From positions 1 through 52,632 of the IMG/VR virus record IMGVR_UViG_3300006162_000018: 52,632 nt of DNA. The stretch is one strand, 5' to 3'. A program made the translations under genes and the position numbers. Within the stretch, counting starts at the first letter, position 1; each line of letters begins with the position of its first letter. Source of the DNA: a virus. This document shows, piece after piece, positions 37,695 through 46,166 of the stretch. Below the pieces are notes generated by a model, which was not told the origin of the DNA, searched no databases, and saw only the letters and a list, made by a program, of their open reading frames with translations.

Positions 37695-39487
37695 TTGCAT
37701 TCCTGACGTTGTGGTGCGCTATTGTCTTCGGTCCTTCGGACGGACGCGCACAGAGCGCTTGTCCCGCGCCGCTACCTGCCGGCACTCTATGTTTCCCGTT
37801 TCCAGCCTACACGAATGCGGCGCCTCCTGTCACGACGCCCGCGTCAACCGATCGGACGCCCTACGTGCAGGGTTCGGTGACCCATTTCATCGGGCCGTGG
37901 GCGGTGAATGACGTTCGCCAATGGGGAGCGGTGGGCGACGGCGTGACGGATGACTCTGGTCATATCCAGGCCTGTCTTAGCGCCCAGCCGCCGGGCGGTT
38001 GCTTCGCCGGGGGCAAGCGGTATTTCATCGGTAGCGGCGTGCAGATTCCAGCCGGTTCGACCTTGGACTGCGGCTATGGGATGGGAGACCTCGGCAGCCA
38101 TACCAGCACACAGAGCAACCTCAACATCTACCCGGCGCTTCTGCTGACTCCAGGCAGCGGCGAGATCACCGCCAGCGGCCCCTCGGCTCGGGTCAAAGGC
38201 TGCCTGATCCTCAACAAGAACCTGACCTTTCCGGTGGCGGATAGCAGCGGCTTCGCCGGCATCGCCGTCGCCGATAACGGAAACGCTAGTTTCAATGTGG
38301 TGGATAGCGAGATCCTCGGCTTCGATACTACGATCTGGATCACCGGCAACCGGCCTTACTTGCAGCATCTGATCCTCGATGGTACGGGGATTTCAAAAGC
38401 CGCCCTCGAAATTGATGTCGGTAACACCGATAGCGGTATCGCCGACGACGTTAAGATCCAAACTGGGCAGTCTGCACCGTTTAGTTGCCCGAACGGCGAG
38501 CGCCCAGGTACAGGGGTACGTGTGGCCGGGACGCCTATCGGCGCCGCCGGCATTTTCATGAACAATATCGTCTCGCAGCCGTTTCAGACGGCTGATTACG
38601 AGTTCGATAATTCGGTGATTGCCCAGAATATCTGGGCAGACGGCGCTGGGATTGCGTGTGGTTTTGGCAGTTCAATCGGCGTTCTAATCAATAATCCCGG
38701 AGCAACCGTACAGATCGATACCCTGACGGCCGGGGATATGAATGTGCCGCTGGCGGTCAAAAATGGGTTGCTGATCGTAAACCAGATTTACGCGGAGTTG
38801 GCTGGCAGCGACGGAATCGAAGTAGGAACAAATTCGACCGCAGGACAAATATATGCGACGCAAGTTCAAATCGTCAGTGTAGGTCGGGTGAGCGGATATG
38901 GAGTTAACTTAGAAAATGTAAACTCTAGGTTCTCTGCAAATCAGGCAACCATCCTTAGCGCCAACGGTTCCGCGGCCCCGTATGTCGCCAATACCTCCGG
39001 CTCCAATATGTACATGGGTGGGAGCGGGAACAAACAAAACCTAGTTTACATCGGCAATCTTCGCACGGATCTATCCGTCACCACCAGCCCCTATAGCACT
39101 AATCTGTTCGCTGGAACGGGCAGTGACCCGATGCTGGCCGGGCTGAAACCCTCTCCCGGACCGATATGCAGCGACGTTGGTAGTGGCGGTACGTGCGCAT
39201 TGGATTCATCGAATAGTGACCAGAATGCTGGCACGCTTGTCATTACCGCCGGGTCGGGAGCCTTGGCGGCGGGCGAGTTCGATCTCGCGATGCCGGTTAG
39301 TTTCGCCTCTGGTCAGGCGTGTGTTGCTGCTCTACAGGTTGGAACCGGCGTTTGGGATCGCTTGGCCGGTTTTACCGTTGTGGGGCCATTGTCCGGGAAC
39401 GTCGTGGCCTTCGATTGGTCAAACAATAGTGTCAACCTGACACCGGGCGAGACCTATAAATTCGCGTACAATTGCCGCCCGCTATGA
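37679..39487 (+). CDS. Exported beta-helix (pectate lyase-like) tailspike, 602 aa
   Basis: ATG 37679 gives MRRAVIAFLTLWCAIVFGPS, a signal peptide ending near D-G-R-A-Q; GTG 37673 is an alternative two codons earlier. The stretch NDVRQWGAVGDGVTDDSGHI is the classic entry to right-handed beta-helix proteins such as pectate lyase-like tailspikes. Regular beta coils follow (GIFMNNIVSQPFQTADYEFD; GVNLENVNSRFSANQATILS). The C-terminal ~120 residues form a separate beta domain. Tailspikes bind or cut surface sugars; no catalytic pair could be assigned here. It overlaps the preceding gene by 16 bases. Confidence 0.8.
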   Translation: MRRAVIAFLTLWCAIVFGPSDGRAQSACPAPLPAGTLCFPFPAYTNAAPPVTTPASTDRTPYVQGSVTHFIGPWAVNDVRQWGAVGDGVTDDSGHIQACLSAQPPGGCFAGGKRYFIGSGVQIPAGSTLDCGYGMGDLGSHTSTQSNLNIYPALLLTPGSGEITASGPSARVKGCLILNKNLTFPVADSSGFAGIAVADNGNASFNVVDSEILGFDTTIWITGNRPYLQHLILDGTGISKAALEIDVGNTDSGIADDVKIQTGQSAPFSCPNGERPGTGVRVAGTPIGAAGIFMNNIVSQPFQTADYEFDNSVIAQNIWADGAGIACGFGSSIGVLINNPGATVQIDTLTAGDMNVPLAVKNGLLIVNQIYAELAGSDGIEVGTNSTAGQIYATQVQIVSVGRVSGYGVNLENVNSRFSANQATILSANGSAAPYVANTSGSNMYMGGSGNKQNLVYIGNLRTDLSVTTSPYSTNLFAGTGSDPMLAGLKPSPGPICSDVGSGGTCALDSSNSDQNAGTLVITAGSGALAAGEFDLAMPVSFASGQACVAALQVGTGVWDRLAGFTVVGPLSGNVVAFDWSNNSVNLTPGETYKFAYNCRPL

Positions 39488-39532
39488 GACTGATAGCGTT
39501 CGTCGCCAATCCGCTGGGTCATTGAGGAGCCA

Positions 39533-40006
39533 ATGCGCCGCGTTTCCCCTTTGATCGCGGCAGCACCGATCGCATGCTTGGTCCGCGCGATCGTCATCAT
39601 CGTCGCCGTCCTGGTCCTTGGCGTGCAGCCTTTTGTTGCCAAGGCCAATAGCACGATCAACCCGGCGATGCCTCAATCCGGCGTGCCCTACAACTCAGTT
39701 CCGATCAGAAACAACTTCCAAGCCGGCGCGAACGATATCAACGGTTTGCAGACCTGCAATCAGGGCGCGACGCCCCCCTCGGCCCCGAACACCGGATATT
39801 GTTGGCTGAACACCAGCAATTCGGCGCTTTGGTGCCGCGAAATCTACAACGGCGTGTTGAGCACCTGGACGCCGGTCTACGCGATAAATCCGATCACGCA
39901 ACAGGTTACGTTTGGGTCGTGCGCCGTCACCCCCTCACTAGCCTTGGGGTTGTACTCTGGTGGAACGCTGGGTCTCTATAGTGGAGGGTCGCTTGGCTTA
40001 TATTAG
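39533..40006 (+). CDS. Exported or anchored protein, 157 aa, paralogue of 37248
   Basis: A GAGGAG site precedes ATG 39533. Residues about 12-38 (IACLVRAIVIIVAVLVLGVQ and on) form a hydrophobic segment that can be a signal peptide ending near V-A-K-A. The mature part mirrors 37248 (STINPAMPQSGVPYNSVPIR, then NNFQAGANDINGLQTCNQGA). The C-terminus ends in three tandem copies of LGLYSGG-like repeats. The gene overlaps the start of the next fibre gene. Confidence 0.65.
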   Translation: MRRVSPLIAAAPIACLVRAIVIIVAVLVLGVQPFVAKANSTINPAMPQSGVPYNSVPIRNNFQAGANDINGLQTCNQGATPPSAPNTGYCWLNTSNSALWCREIYNGVLSTWTPVYAINPITQQVTFGSCAVTPSLALGLYSGGTLGLYSGGSLGLY

Positions 40007-42710
40007 ACGGACTCTCTATGGGGCGCTGGTTGCCCTGGTCTCGGCTGGTCCTGCCGCGGCTCAGACAACGACCCTTGTGGGGAATATTGCGACACCGACG
40101 ACGGTGCCGATGGTATCCTTCAACAATTGTTTTTATGTCGGGCAGGGAGTTAGCGGATCAACCGGAACCGATACCAAGCTTTGTGCGAGCACAGCGGCTG
40201 GCTGGGCGAACGCTTTCGGCTTGGCGCCGATTACGACGATCGGTTCGGGACTAACTCTCAGTTCCGGCGTCTTAGCGGCAACTGGCGGCGGCGGGACGCC
40301 CGGCGGATCAAATCAAGCTGCACAGATCAACAGCTCCGGCTCCTTTGGCGCGATCGGCCCCACAGCGAGCAACCTCTTTGGCTGGAACGCATCGGGGATC
40401 GCGACCCCAATCGTGCTGGGAACGAATCTATCGCTGTCAGGCTCGACGCTGAATGCCACTGGCGGCAGCGGAACGCCGGGCGGGTCGAACGGCCAGATTC
40501 AGTATAACAATTCCGGCGCGTTTGGCGGCTTTACCTTCAGCGGCGGCATGACGGTTACGCCATCAACCGGCGTTGTCGTGCTTGGCAATCCGGGGCCTTC
40601 CACCCTCGGCGGAATCGAGAGCATCGCGCAGGCTGCCGGCGAGTTCGTTCAGTACATCGACACATCCGGAGTCCCGCATCTGGCGACGCCATCCGGCGGC
40701 GGTAATTTCAGCGGCCCCGGAAGTGCTGTCTCCAATGACCTCGTCTCGTTCAATGGCACGTCCGGCACCGTAGGCCAGGATAGTGGCATTCTCTCGACCA
40801 ACGTCGTCACCGCGGCGGCCACGCTAACTTCAAATGCCCTGACCTTGGGCGGCGGCTCCAAGGCAGTTTCCGTGCTCGGGTCTCTCGGCACGACGACGAC
40901 CTTGCTGCATGGCAACGGCGCCGGCCCACCATCCTTCGGCGCGGTTGTCCTGACGACCGATGTGAGCGGCGTCCTGCCCCTGGCAAACGGCGGGAGCAAT
41001 GCGGCCCTGACGGCAGCCGCTGGGGCCGTCCCCTATTCCACAGGCAGCGCGTTGGCATTGCTGGCCGCCGGCACGTCGGGGCAATTCTTAGAGTCTCAGG
41101 GCGCGGCCCCGCCGATTTGGGGCTCGCCTTCCGGTTCAGGCACAGTCGGAAGCTGCTCGACGGCGGATGCGCTGGCCTACTACGCCGCGACAGGAACGAC
41201 GACTAGCTGCTTGGCTGGCGTCGGCACTTCGGGGCAGGTGTTGACCAGCAACGGCACGGGCGTTGCGCCGACATTCCAGGCCGCTGGCGGTTTCACGGCG
41301 CCCACGCTTTCCCCCGGCTTGGCTACGACGCCGGGAACCTACAATGCCGGCGCGCAAACTCTTACATCAGGCAGCACGCTGTCGCCGCAGATTTTCTACA
41401 AGGCGGAAACATCGAGCTGCACCCTCAACTCGACCTGCAATTCGCCATCGACAAACGACACGGCTCTGTTGCCGACATTCACCAATGCGAGCCTGACGGG
41501 GACTCTGCCAAATCCGAGTACGGTGGGTTCTGGCTCGTACCAGATCGGCTATGACGGCACTCACAGCTATTCGGTGACGACGGTCGGTGGCACCGCCAGC
41601 ATCTACGGTTGCGGCACGCCCGGAACGACGGTCTCGGGAATCGCCTACCAGACTCAGTTCGTTACCGACGGCACGAATTATCAGTGCATCCCGAGCGGCG
41701 CGAGCAGTGGTTCCGGCGTGACCAGCGTCGGGCTGACGGTCCCGGCCGCGTCGATCTTCGGTGTCACGGGATCGCCGGTTACGACGAGCGGCAATCTCGG
41801 GCTGACAACGACCGTGACCTCGGGCGGTGTACTCTATGGATCTTCTGGGACGCAGGTCGCGTCGAGCGGCGCACTGACGGTAAATGCCCTTGTCAAGGGC
41901 GGTGGGGCTGGGACGGCTCCAAGTCCCTCGTCCGTGACAGACAACGGCACGATCGTAAATGCGAGCGCCGAGCCTATCCAAGTCGCTCAGGCATATTCGA
42001 CTCCGGGCGCTCTGACCGATGCGTCAACGGTCGCGGTGAACGCCGCTCTCAGCAACAATTTCACCTTGCTGATGACTTCCGGGATCGGCGCGACCCGCGC
42101 GTTGGGCAATCCGTCGAATTTGGTTGCTGGGCAAGTTCTGAACTTCGTCGTCACTCAGGACCCTACAGGCGGCCGGTTGCTGACTTTCGGGTCGGATTAC
42201 ACGGGGACCATTGCCCTGAATGCCGGGGCAAACGCGGTAACGCCGTTCTCGTGCGTGGCAAACACCTCCTCGACCTTGCAGTGTGCGGGCGGGGCCTCGA
42301 TCACTCCGGCCATCGCGCAAAGCTCTCCGTCGAACCCGACCGGCACGACATCGACGACGCCGGTCATGATGGGGCTCGCCGGCACGCTGACCCCACTTTA
42401 TAAAACCCGCATGTTCGTCTCGATCCAAGGGACGATTGCCAATTCGACGATCTCCGATGGGGCGACGGTGCGCTGCTATTTCGGGACGAGCACGGCGCCG
42501 ACCAATGGTGCCGCCCTTACCGGGACCGCGATCGGCTCGGCCCGCACAAACTCGACGCTGATCGCCGGGGCCGGGGTGCCGTTCTCATGTGGGGGCTGGG
42601 TGACGGGCCTCACAGCCAACACGGCATACTGGATCGACGCGGCGGTTGCTGCGGTTACGGGCGGGACGGCCTCGATTACCGCCGTCGATATCTCCGCAAA
42701 TGAGTTCTAA
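39993..42710 (+). CDS. Exported tail-fibre protein, 905 aa
   Basis: TTG 39993 follows GGAGGG by 4 nt; GTG at 39960 or 39981 is possible. The N-terminus LAYIRRTLYGALVALVSAGP then AAAQ is a signal peptide. The body is built of repeated fibre motifs: two G-G-x-G-T-P-G-G-S-N blocks (about residues 96-165), a G-x-I-Q-Y-N-N-S-G-A-F-G element, and two G-T-S-G-Q-(F/V)-L-x-S-(Q/N)-G repeats (GTSGQFLESQGAAPPIW; GTSGQVLTSNGTGVAPTF). The end is a beta domain. The repeats mark it as a long trimeric fibre. Confidence 0.75.
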   Translation: MAYIRRTLYGALVALVSAGPAAAQTTTLVGNIATPTTVPMVSFNNCFYVGQGVSGSTGTDTKLCASTAAGWANAFGLAPITTIGSGLTLSSGVLAATGGGGTPGGSNQAAQINSSGSFGAIGPTASNLFGWNASGIATPIVLGTNLSLSGSTLNATGGSGTPGGSNGQIQYNNSGAFGGFTFSGGMTVTPSTGVVVLGNPGPSTLGGIESIAQAAGEFVQYIDTSGVPHLATPSGGGNFSGPGSAVSNDLVSFNGTSGTVGQDSGILSTNVVTAAATLTSNALTLGGGSKAVSVLGSLGTTTTLLHGNGAGPPSFGAVVLTTDVSGVLPLANGGSNAALTAAAGAVPYSTGSALALLAAGTSGQFLESQGAAPPIWGSPSGSGTVGSCSTADALAYYAATGTTTSCLAGVGTSGQVLTSNGTGVAPTFQAAGGFTAPTLSPGLATTPGTYNAGAQTLTSGSTLSPQIFYKAETSSCTLNSTCNSPSTNDTALLPTFTNASLTGTLPNPSTVGSGSYQIGYDGTHSYSVTTVGGTASIYGCGTPGTTVSGIAYQTQFVTDGTNYQCIPSGASSGSGVTSVGLTVPAASIFGVTGSPVTTSGNLGLTTTVTSGGVLYGSSGTQVASSGALTVNALVKGGGAGTAPSPSSVTDNGTIVNASAEPIQVAQAYSTPGALTDASTVAVNAALSNNFTLLMTSGIGATRALGNPSNLVAGQVLNFVVTQDPTGGRLLTFGSDYTGTIALNAGANAVTPFSCVANTSSTLQCAGGASITPAIAQSSPSNPTGTTSTTPVMMGLAGTLTPLYKTRMFVSIQGTIANSTISDGATVRCYFGTSTAPTNGAALTGTAIGSARTNSTLIAGAGVPFSCGGWVTGLTANTAYWIDAAVAAVTGGTASITAVDISANEF

Positions 42711-42720
42711 GAGGATGACG

Positions 42721-43281
42721 ATGATGCTGAAAAGACTGTTCCTCGCATTTGCGTTGGTGCTCGCACTGGCGCAGGGCGCAAATGCTGCCAGCCGATCGGC
42801 ATGGACCGCAGGTAACGGGGTCGGTTATACATGGACCGCCGTAATGGCGTCCGGGGATATGACCTCGCTTGCCAACGGCAGTACAGTTCTATCGAGCGCC
42901 AGCTCGATCACAAACCAGACCGCTCAAGATCAGTTTATGGATCTTGGCGGGGTCTGGACTGTTGCCAGCGCAACGCCCCCGGCCGGCGCTTACATCGGCA
43001 TCTATCTAGTGCCTCTGAATAGTGATGGCGCGACGTTCGGAACGGGAGAAATGGCCTCCGGTTCGACCATCACTCGCGCCCCGGCTGCCGGTCTTGTTTG
43101 CAGCATGCCGCAAGAAACCGCCGCCGCCACAACGACACTCGCAGGAACTTGCACCGGGATCATCATCCCGCCCGGTAGCTTTAGGATCGCCGTATTCAAT
43201 GGCTCCGGTGCGGGGTTAAGTTCAACCGCGGGCAACAACACCCTGCTTTATCGTACCTACAATATCAACCTCAACAACTGA
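42721..43281 (+). CDS. Exported beta-rich protein, 186 aa
   Basis: AGAGG lies just upstream. ATG 42721 is chosen for spacing over ATG 42715. MMLKRLFLAFALVLALAQGA followed by NA is a clear signal peptide. The mature domain starts SRSAWTAGNGVGYTWTAVMA and has a jelly-roll-like strand pattern with two cysteines (LVCSMPQETA; GTCTGIIIPP). Its size fits a fibre tip or cap subunit. It has no known catalytic motif. Confidence 0.65.
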   Translation: MMLKRLFLAFALVLALAQGANAASRSAWTAGNGVGYTWTAVMASGDMTSLANGSTVLSSASSITNQTAQDQFMDLGGVWTVASATPPAGAYIGIYLVPLNSDGATFGTGEMASGSTITRAPAAGLVCSMPQETAAATTTLAGTCTGIIIPPGSFRIAVFNGSGAGLSSTAGNNTLLYRTYNINLNN

Positions 43282-43285
43282 TCTT

Positions 43286-44221
43286 ATGGCATACCTTACA
43301 GGATATGCGTCGATCGCTCGACGCGCGGCATCTGGAGTAATCCCGAGCATTGCGACCAGTCATCCTTTAGCGCGGGGGCTGCTCGCCGCGTACTATCCGG
43401 CGACGGCTCCCAATGGTACATTGCAGAACCTCGTAGCAGGCGGCAACGGCAATCTGACGACGCGTGTTGGCGTTGCGGTTGGGCTTTCGCCAACTCCCGA
43501 GGGACCAGGTCTTCTTTATTCCGGCCAGGCGACAGCATCATTTGGCGGCGCATGCCCTTCGACATTTCAATTATCTTCCGGCCAATCTCTTTTTGTGAGA
43601 ATGAAACGAGGGCCAACCGTCTATCAAGGTGGGCATGTTGCTTATTTATTTGGGGTTGCGATTACTTCCAGTCCGTTCAATTGCTATATTATAGGGACGG
43701 GGCTGAACGGAAGCACGGGAAATGGGCAATTAGGACTATTGTACCAAACGACCGCTTCGTCTTACATCGGAACTGCCATACTGCCTCTAAACACGATGGC
43801 TTCTGCGGGAGCTACGTTTGGGTCCGGCGCTCCCGGCAAATTGTACGTGAATGGCGCACAAGATACGGTAACAGGTTCGCCACCAAATGTGAACATCACC
43901 ACTTACACTCCTAACCCGACTATATATCTAGGGCTACAGAATACGACCGACTCTGTCTATGCCACAATCACTGTGGCTTATATTTGGGGACGACCCCTGA
44001 ACGATGGAGAGCATCGTTATCTTGACGCCAATCCCTATTCGCTGCTGCGCTGGCCGGTTGATATCGTTTATGATACAATTGAAAATCAAACGACGGTGCT
44101 TCCATCAGGCGTGATCGTTAATAAACCCATGATTTTCTCCCCGTTGATGCTTGCGGGCGTCGGCGGTCTGGAGTGGCTACGAAAACGCAAGATCAAGATG
44201 CGGCAATTGCGGGGGCAATAA
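43286..44221 (+). CDS. LamG/concanavalin-like lectin protein with hydrophobic-basic C-terminus, 311 aa
   Basis: The frame starts four bases after the previous stop. After a non-signal N-terminus (AYLTGYASIARRAASGVIPS), the domain has the pattern of phage LamG-like proteins: HPLARGLLAAYYPATAPNGT, a G-K-L-Y-V-N-G-A-Q-D loop, and VAYIWGRPLNDGEHRYLDAN followed by P-Y-S-L-L-R-W-P. The last 30 residues are a hydrophobic stretch (FSPLMLAGVGGLEWL) with a basic tail (RKRKIKMRQLRGQ), like a membrane or sorting anchor. The sugar-binding role is by family. Its DNA is AT-richer than that of its neighbours. Confidence 0.75.
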   Translation: MAYLTGYASIARRAASGVIPSIATSHPLARGLLAAYYPATAPNGTLQNLVAGGNGNLTTRVGVAVGLSPTPEGPGLLYSGQATASFGGACPSTFQLSSGQSLFVRMKRGPTVYQGGHVAYLFGVAITSSPFNCYIIGTGLNGSTGNGQLGLLYQTTASSYIGTAILPLNTMASAGATFGSGAPGKLYVNGAQDTVTGSPPNVNITTYTPNPTIYLGLQNTTDSVYATITVAYIWGRPLNDGEHRYLDANPYSLLRWPVDIVYDTIENQTTVLPSGVIVNKPMIFSPLMLAGVGGLEWLRKRKIKMRQLRGQ

Positions 44222-46165
44222 GTGCGTCGATGGCTTCTTGCGGTTCTGCTGCTGCTGTTGTTCTGCGGGTCAGCCTCGGCGCGATTTCTACCCGGCGGCG
44301 GCAGCGCGCCGATTACGACCTACACGCCGCTGTGCGGCGGATCAAACCCGACGTGCATCTATACCTACTCGACCGAGCGCCAGATGGCCTCGACCGCGAC
44401 CACGGCGATCCAGGTATACCGCTCGGTCGATGGTACGATGCAGGATATCGGTTTCACCAGCGCCGGGCTGGTCAACACCGCAACCGTCGATGCATTTTGC
44501 AACGCCTCGGTCGGCGGGGTGATCTCGCGTAACTGCTTGCTCGCGCAGATATACGACCAGTCGGGCAACGCCTGCCCGATCTGGAACGCCAACGCTTCGA
44601 CTATGCCGGATTATTACGTCGATCCGGGGCATCAGGGGCTACCGCGGTTCCAGGCGGTGTATCAAGGCAGCGGCGCCGTATTCAGCTTCCTGCTCGACAG
44701 CGGCGGCACGACGCAGAACCCGCCCACCCATCATTGCGCCGCCTTGACCGGCCCGGCGCAATCCTTGTTCTTCGCCGGCAACAGCAGCTATGGGGCGTTC
44801 TCTTCAGGGCAGAACGGCCTCATGGAAGGTACGGTCGCGAGCGGGCCACAGGGCGCGATGTTCGCCGCCTTCACCGGACCTTCGGGATACGCCTACGATC
44901 ATTGTTTAACTTCGTCACCCTGCGGCGGCATGGATACAGAAGCGCAGGGGCCGCAGTACAATTATACTCGCACCAGCAACGATGATTTCATCGATATCGC
45001 TGCGGCTCCTACCAGCGGTAACAGCCCGTGGAACGTTTGGATCAACAACGTAAATGTCAGTGCGCCGTTCGCGCCCGATAGCGTGGTTGACGCGCTAGTG
45101 ACTGGGTTCCGCATGACGTGGGGCGCGTCCGGCGATCATTCTCAGCATGGGCCGAACATCGGGCGTTCTGAATCGTTCTACAACTCGGTTCTATCCTCGG
45201 GACAGGTAGCGGCGCTTTACAGCAACGAGACCAGCTTTGTTGCGGGACTGACGACCGGGTATGTCGGTCCCGGCGACAACGCGATCGCCGGCAATGAAAA
45301 CAGCTATTCGACCGGCCTCACCTCGCAAAAGGTGCTGCAATTGCAGTGGCTGTCGCAGTGCTTCTCTTTGCGCAAGTGCTATGCCGGATATGAGGGGCCG
45401 GCGCTGAACGCCTGCCAGGGCAGCGGGGCATGCGAGGATATCGGTTGGGTCAACAACATCATCGACACCGCGACCCTGAGCGCGTGGTGCGGGCCGGTGA
45501 GCGGGCTCAATAACTGCGCGGCGCAGATTTGGTACAACGAGGCGCTCAACCAAGCGAGCGACACCAACGGAGTCGGCACCGGGATCGACGCCACGGCGGT
45601 ATCATCGTCGAACCGGCCAGCGATCTTGTGGTCCGGCTGCGGTACTTCGGCGATCACGGTTTGCATCCAGACCAGCGCCACCAACTACTTCACCACAGCC
45701 GGAATCACCGTCACCGGCGGATACACGATGAGCGCGGTGGCGATGCGGACCGCGGGAACGAGCGCGAGTGCGATCCTTTCCTCGGTTTCGACCCCGGAGA
45801 CTTTCATCGGGTTTGGCGCGGCGAACACCTGCACCGGCAGCGCCACATCGGGCGGCGGCGCATCGACCGTGGCCTGCAACGACAATGTGGTTCACAGCAT
45901 TACCGTCGATGCCCACACGTCGCCCTCCGCATCGACGATCACCTATGCCGACGGTACGGCGGGAACGGCCAACATCTCGGCGATCGGCTACAGCGCCAGC
46001 GGGCTCGGCGTCGGCGCGACCGGCGCCGGACTCGACCCTTGCGCTTGCCAGTTGAGCGAAGTGCTGGTCTATACCGACGCGCACAACACCAGCTACAATA
46101 CGGCCCTTGGCTCATCGGGCGTCGCTCTCTTGCGTGCCAATCAGCGCGCAGTCTTCGGGTTCTAG
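44222..46165 (+). CDS. Exported protein with two arabinofuranosidase B-like (GH54-like) domains, 647 aa
   Basis: GTG start directly after the previous stop. MRRWLLAVLLLLLFCGSASA is a signal peptide, followed by RFLPGGGSA, shared with the next two proteins. Domain 1 (about 37-345) has YSTERQMAS, A-I-Q-V-Y-R-S-V-D, MQDIGFTSAGLVNTATVDAF and LAQIYDQSGN, the pattern of alpha-L-arabinofuranosidase B catalytic-type lectin folds. Domain 2 (about 350-645), after YVGPGDNA, repeats the pattern in weaker form (DIGWVNNIIDTATLSAWC; CAAQIWYNEALNQ). Whether either domain is active is not shown; in phages such folds often only bind sugars. It is probably a receptor-binding protein. Confidence 0.75.
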   Translation: MRRWLLAVLLLLLFCGSASARFLPGGGSAPITTYTPLCGGSNPTCIYTYSTERQMASTATTAIQVYRSVDGTMQDIGFTSAGLVNTATVDAFCNASVGGVISRNCLLAQIYDQSGNACPIWNANASTMPDYYVDPGHQGLPRFQAVYQGSGAVFSFLLDSGGTTQNPPTHHCAALTGPAQSLFFAGNSSYGAFSSGQNGLMEGTVASGPQGAMFAAFTGPSGYAYDHCLTSSPCGGMDTEAQGPQYNYTRTSNDDFIDIAAAPTSGNSPWNVWINNVNVSAPFAPDSVVDALVTGFRMTWGASGDHSQHGPNIGRSESFYNSVLSSGQVAALYSNETSFVAGLTTGYVGPGDNAIAGNENSYSTGLTSQKVLQLQWLSQCFSLRKCYAGYEGPALNACQGSGACEDIGWVNNIIDTATLSAWCGPVSGLNNCAAQIWYNEALNQASDTNGVGTGIDATAVSSSNRPAILWSGCGTSAITVCIQTSATNYFTTAGITVTGGYTMSAVAMRTAGTSASAILSSVSTPETFIGFGAANTCTGSATSGGGASTVACNDNVVHSITVDAHTSPSASTITYADGTAGTANISAIGYSASGLGVGATGAGLDPCACQLSEVLVYTDAHNTSYNTALGSSGVALLRANQRAVFGF

Positions 46166-46166
46166 G

